Shown: one piece after another, positions 13,843-15,542 of the stretch
Layout of the letters: the number at the start of each line of letters is the position of its first letter
Numbering within the stretch: the stretch's first letter is position 1
From: JAUVKT01 sp036350795
GTDB taxonomy: Bacteria; Bacteroidota; Bacteroidia; Bacteroidales; VadinHA17
Length of the DNA: 15,542 nucleotides
Direction: 5' to 3'
Assembly: GCA_036350795.1 (NCBI GenBank)
Contig: JAZBNV010000074.1
Location: 1 to 15,542 of the forward strand
Position numbers and translations under genes: made by a program
The notes under the pieces: model-generated
Databases searched by the model: none
Seen by the model: the letters and a program-made list of their open reading frames with translations, nothing else
Told to the model about the DNA's origin: nothing

Positions 13843-14730
13843 CTAGGCCGGGATAACTTTATCCACTATCCTGTATAGTTCCGGCAATAATGCCCTGTCA
13901 AACTCAAGCAGGGGCTCCCTGACAGGACCACCGTAGTTGCCTGTATAGTCCATGGCTGCTTTAAGGGCAGGCACCCCCCATTTCCTTGTTACAGCAGTAT
14001 TTGCTTCAATTGCTTTTCGTTGCAGGCCAGCAGCCTTTTTCAGATCATTATCCAGGAAAGCCTTTCTTATATCAAGACATAAGGCCGGGGCAATATTTGC
14101 AAGTGCAAGGATTCCTCCTTTTGCACCGATACTTAATGCAGGAAGCAGGAAACTGGCTGAGCCTGCCAGTACGGTGAAATCTTCCGGCATCGCTTCTATC
14201 ACGGCTCCCATTTTTACAATATTGCCTCCCGAGTCTTTTAAGCCCACAATATTGGGGTGCTGTGCGATGGATATCAGGGTGCCGGCCTCCATATCAATGC
14301 CCGAATTGGCTGGCATATTATAAATCAGCACAGGGATCTTTGAGGCATCGGCCACCTTATGATAATGATTAATCAGCGACTTATCATTCATCTGTCCCTT
14401 GTAGTAAAAGGGGTTCAGTACAAGTGCGGCATCTGCTCCGGACTCAGCAGCCATAAGCGTTCGCTCTATTGTTTCGGCTGTCGACTGACCTCCGGTACCT
14501 GCAATCATTGTTCGGTCAGATGGTATTGCTTCCCGGGCAACACGGTAAGCCTGCTCCTTCTCCTTTTCGGTGAGCATAACCAGTTCTCCGTTAGATCCGA
14601 GTATAAGGATTCCTGCAAGATCAAAACGCAGAAGATTTTCAATATTTTCTTTTATTTTTTCAGGAAATATTTTTCCATCCTCCGAGAATGAGGTTGGCAG
14701 CGGCGGAAAAATGCCTTCAATTCTGTTCAT
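13843..14730 (-). CDS. 4-hydroxy-2-oxoglutarate aldolase, HOGA1-like (DapA/NAL superfamily)
   Basis: A 295-residue TIM-barrel class I aldolase of the dihydrodipicolinate synthase superfamily. Schiff-base Lys165 lies in GLKDSGG, catalytic Tyr137 in IYNMPANSG, and the pyruvate-binding loop is GSNGE (45-49) rather than the GTTGE usual for DapA. Further blocks are GADAALVLNPFYYKGQM (98-114), HPNIVG (158-163) and AVTRKWGVPALK (246-257). These track the mitochondrial human HOGA1 sequence as I remember it, with a constant offset of 31 (Lys196, Tyr168, Ser77, Asn78 and Ser198 in HOGA1 numbering). HOGA1 cleaves 4-hydroxy-2-oxoglutarate to pyruvate and glyoxylate in hydroxyproline breakdown. The downstream gene is a glyoxylate aminotransferase, which fits. 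First gene of the operon; the 154-bp gap upstream to the divergent YtfJ-like gene must contain both promoters, but I see no clear consensus. Confidence 0.82.
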   Translation of the reverse strand: MNRIEGIFPPLPTSFSEDGKIFPEKIKENIENLLRFDLAGILILGSNGELVMLTEKEKEQAYRVAREAIPSDRTMIAGTGGQSTAETIERTLMAAESGADAALVLNPFYYKGQMNDKSLINHYHKVADASKIPVLIYNMPANSGIDMEAGTLISIAQHPNIVGLKDSGGNIVKMGAVIEAMPEDFTVLAGSASFLLPALSIGAKGGILALANIAPALCLDIRKAFLDNDLKKAAGLQRKAIEANTAVTRKWGVPALKAAMDYTGNYGGPVREPLLEFDRALLPELYRIVDKVIPA

Positions 14731-14884
14731 TATAGCATCGTTTGATTAATTTTCATAAAACTAATTTAAATAGTTTAATAACGAGCTGTTGTATAAAATA
14801 ATATCATAGTGATTTTTTATTTGCCGGAGCTATATAAAAAGTAAAAAAAACGTATATTCGAAACCATAATTAAAATCTCCCGAT

Positions 14885-15421
14885 ATGAAAAAAACCACTT
14901 TAACAGTTTTATTTGCTGTACTGGCTACATTCCTTCTTAACGCACAGGTCGGTAAATTAAAGGTTGGTGATCCCGTTCCAAAATGGGTTTTGCCAAATGC
15001 ATCAAAGGTTGACCATTCAATGGATACCTGGAAGGGTAAGGTTCTCCAGATAAACTATGTGGATCCTGACGTTTCAGACCTCAATGATCCTTTTAATGAT
15101 GTTATTGACAAAGCTACTGATATAGATAAAATTATTGATAAGGAATATTTCAAGGGATTTGGAATAATTGACTCCAAATCAACAAAGAAACCCAATGGTA
15201 TAATAAGACTGCTGGCCAAAAACAAGGAAAAGAAGTACGGAACCACCATACTTTTCGACTATGATGCTGCTATCAGAACCTCATGGGGACTGCCGGCTGA
15301 TAATTATACTATAGTTATTGTTGATAAGAAGAGGGTTTGCCGTGCAATTTACGAAGGAGAGGTTCCGGTTTCTGAACATCAGAAAGTGGTTGACCTGATA
15401 ATAGAACTGACAAAAGAATAA
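14885..15421 (+). CDS. Exported YtfJ-like thioredoxin-fold protein
   Basis: A 178-residue protein with a type I signal peptide (hydrophobic 5-18, probable cleavage after LNA at residue 20), so periplasmic. The mature part looks like a thioredoxin fold of the YtfJ type: VGDPVPKW, WKGKVLQINYV, a long charged helix, TILFDYDAAIRTSWGLP and a YTIVIVDKKRVCRAIYEGEV strand-turn-strand. The CxxC position after the first strand is DPDVSD (60-65), and the only cysteine is Cys152, so dithiol redox activity is unlikely. YtfJ proteins have no established role. TATATTCG at 14853-14860 resembles a -7 box, but no -33 TTTG lies at a normal distance. A terminator follows directly, so the gene is probably monocistronic. 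Confidence 0.8.
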   Translation: MKKTTLTVLFAVLATFLLNAQVGKLKVGDPVPKWVLPNASKVDHSMDTWKGKVLQINYVDPDVSDLNDPFNDVIDKATDIDKIIDKEYFKGFGIIDSKSTKKPNGIIRLLAKNKEKKYGTTILFDYDAAIRTSWGLPADNYTIVIVDKKRVCRAIYEGEVPVSEHQKVVDLIIELTKE

Positions 15422-15442
15422 AAGCACAATATTCTGCTTCAG

Positions 15443-15475
15443 AGGGGTGTCTTGACAGAGTCGCCCCTTTTTTTT
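15443..15475 (+). terminator. Rho-independent terminator after the YtfJ-like gene
   Basis: AGGGGTG (15443-15449) pairs with CGCCCCT (15462-15468), including one G-U pair. An inner TCT/AGA pairing can extend the stem, and eight T follow at 15468-15475. It begins 22 bp after the TAA stop at 15419-15421. Nothing recognisable lies between it and the window end. Confidence 0.88.
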
Positions 15476-15542
15476 CAATTACCCTGGCGTCGTATATACT
15501 TAATTATCTGGTAATTGCCATAATAAACCCGGAAAAACCTAT

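Noticed and set aside
13952..14691. Plus-strand ORFs of 110-123 codons opposite the aldolase gene
   Set aside because: They lie wholly inside a well-supported coding gene on the other strand and show no family motifs; they are opposite-strand shadows.
13843..14730. Aldolase as DapA (lysine biosynthesis) or N-acetylneuraminate lyase
   Set aside because: The GSNGE loop, the KDSGG context and the match along the whole length to HOGA1-type sequences, plus the glyoxylate aminotransferase neighbour, fit better than the GTTGE of DapA or the sialic-acid gene context of NanA.
14820..14860. Promoter for the YtfJ-like gene from TTTG (14820-14823) and TATATTCG (14853-14860)
   Set aside because: The spacing of 29 bp between the boxes is too long for the Bacteroidota -33/-7 pattern, so I do not list it.

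Overview
The window looks like a chromosomal stretch from a member of the Bacteroidota, probably a Bacteroidales- or Marinilabiliales-type environmental bacterium. This is inferred from the moderate GC content, the many short lipoproteins with a Cys near residue 16-20, weak Shine-Dalgarno sequences, a PhoR/PhoB-type two-component pair in Bacteroidota style, and short-period (7-8 bp) tandem arrays in the gaps between genes. There is no rRNA, tRNA, CRISPR array, integrase or intact insertion sequence. The content is metabolic, envelope and transport genes plus two decayed gene remnants.

Layout from left to right. Positions 1-257 hold a 23-unit heptamer array and a small octamer array. They are followed by a minus-strand remnant of an ABC-transporter ATPase (258-476). 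A minus-strand pair follows: a lipoprotein resembling putative TIM-barrel glycoside hydrolases (1809-2930) and an APC-superfamily amino-acid permease (493-1797), 11 bp apart. A strong terminator near 3000 separates them from a response regulator/sensor kinase operon (4861-5538 and 3091-4857). The leader of that operon carries a 13-bp inverted repeat and PhoB-box-like direct repeats. Next come a Memo-family lipoprotein (5817-6890, minus), a divergent PQQ-type beta-propeller lipoprotein (7010-8251, plus), an M23-family metallopeptidase-like protein without signal peptide (minus), a FAS1-domain fragment in frame behind the stop codon of a patatin-like phospholipase (9193-10224, minus), and a small DUF2784-like membrane protein (10378-10815, plus).

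The right third is a minus-strand operon: a HOGA1-like 4-hydroxy-2-oxoglutarate aldolase (13843-14730), an Agx1-type alanine:glyoxylate aminotransferase (12611-13786) and an ABC exporter (10812-12596). The two enzymes would form a short route from 4-hydroxy-2-oxoglutarate to glycine and pyruvate through glyoxylate. The window ends with a divergent, exported YtfJ-like thioredoxin-fold protein (14885-15421) and its terminator.

I see no convincing new defence or mobile system. The observations most worth following up are: the HOGA/AGT gene pair with an exporter; three different short tandem arrays that begin at or within one base of minus-strand stop codons; the heptamer array family found at two separate loci; the FAS1 segment in frame after the patatin stop; and the symmetric and helically phased sites in front of the response regulator.
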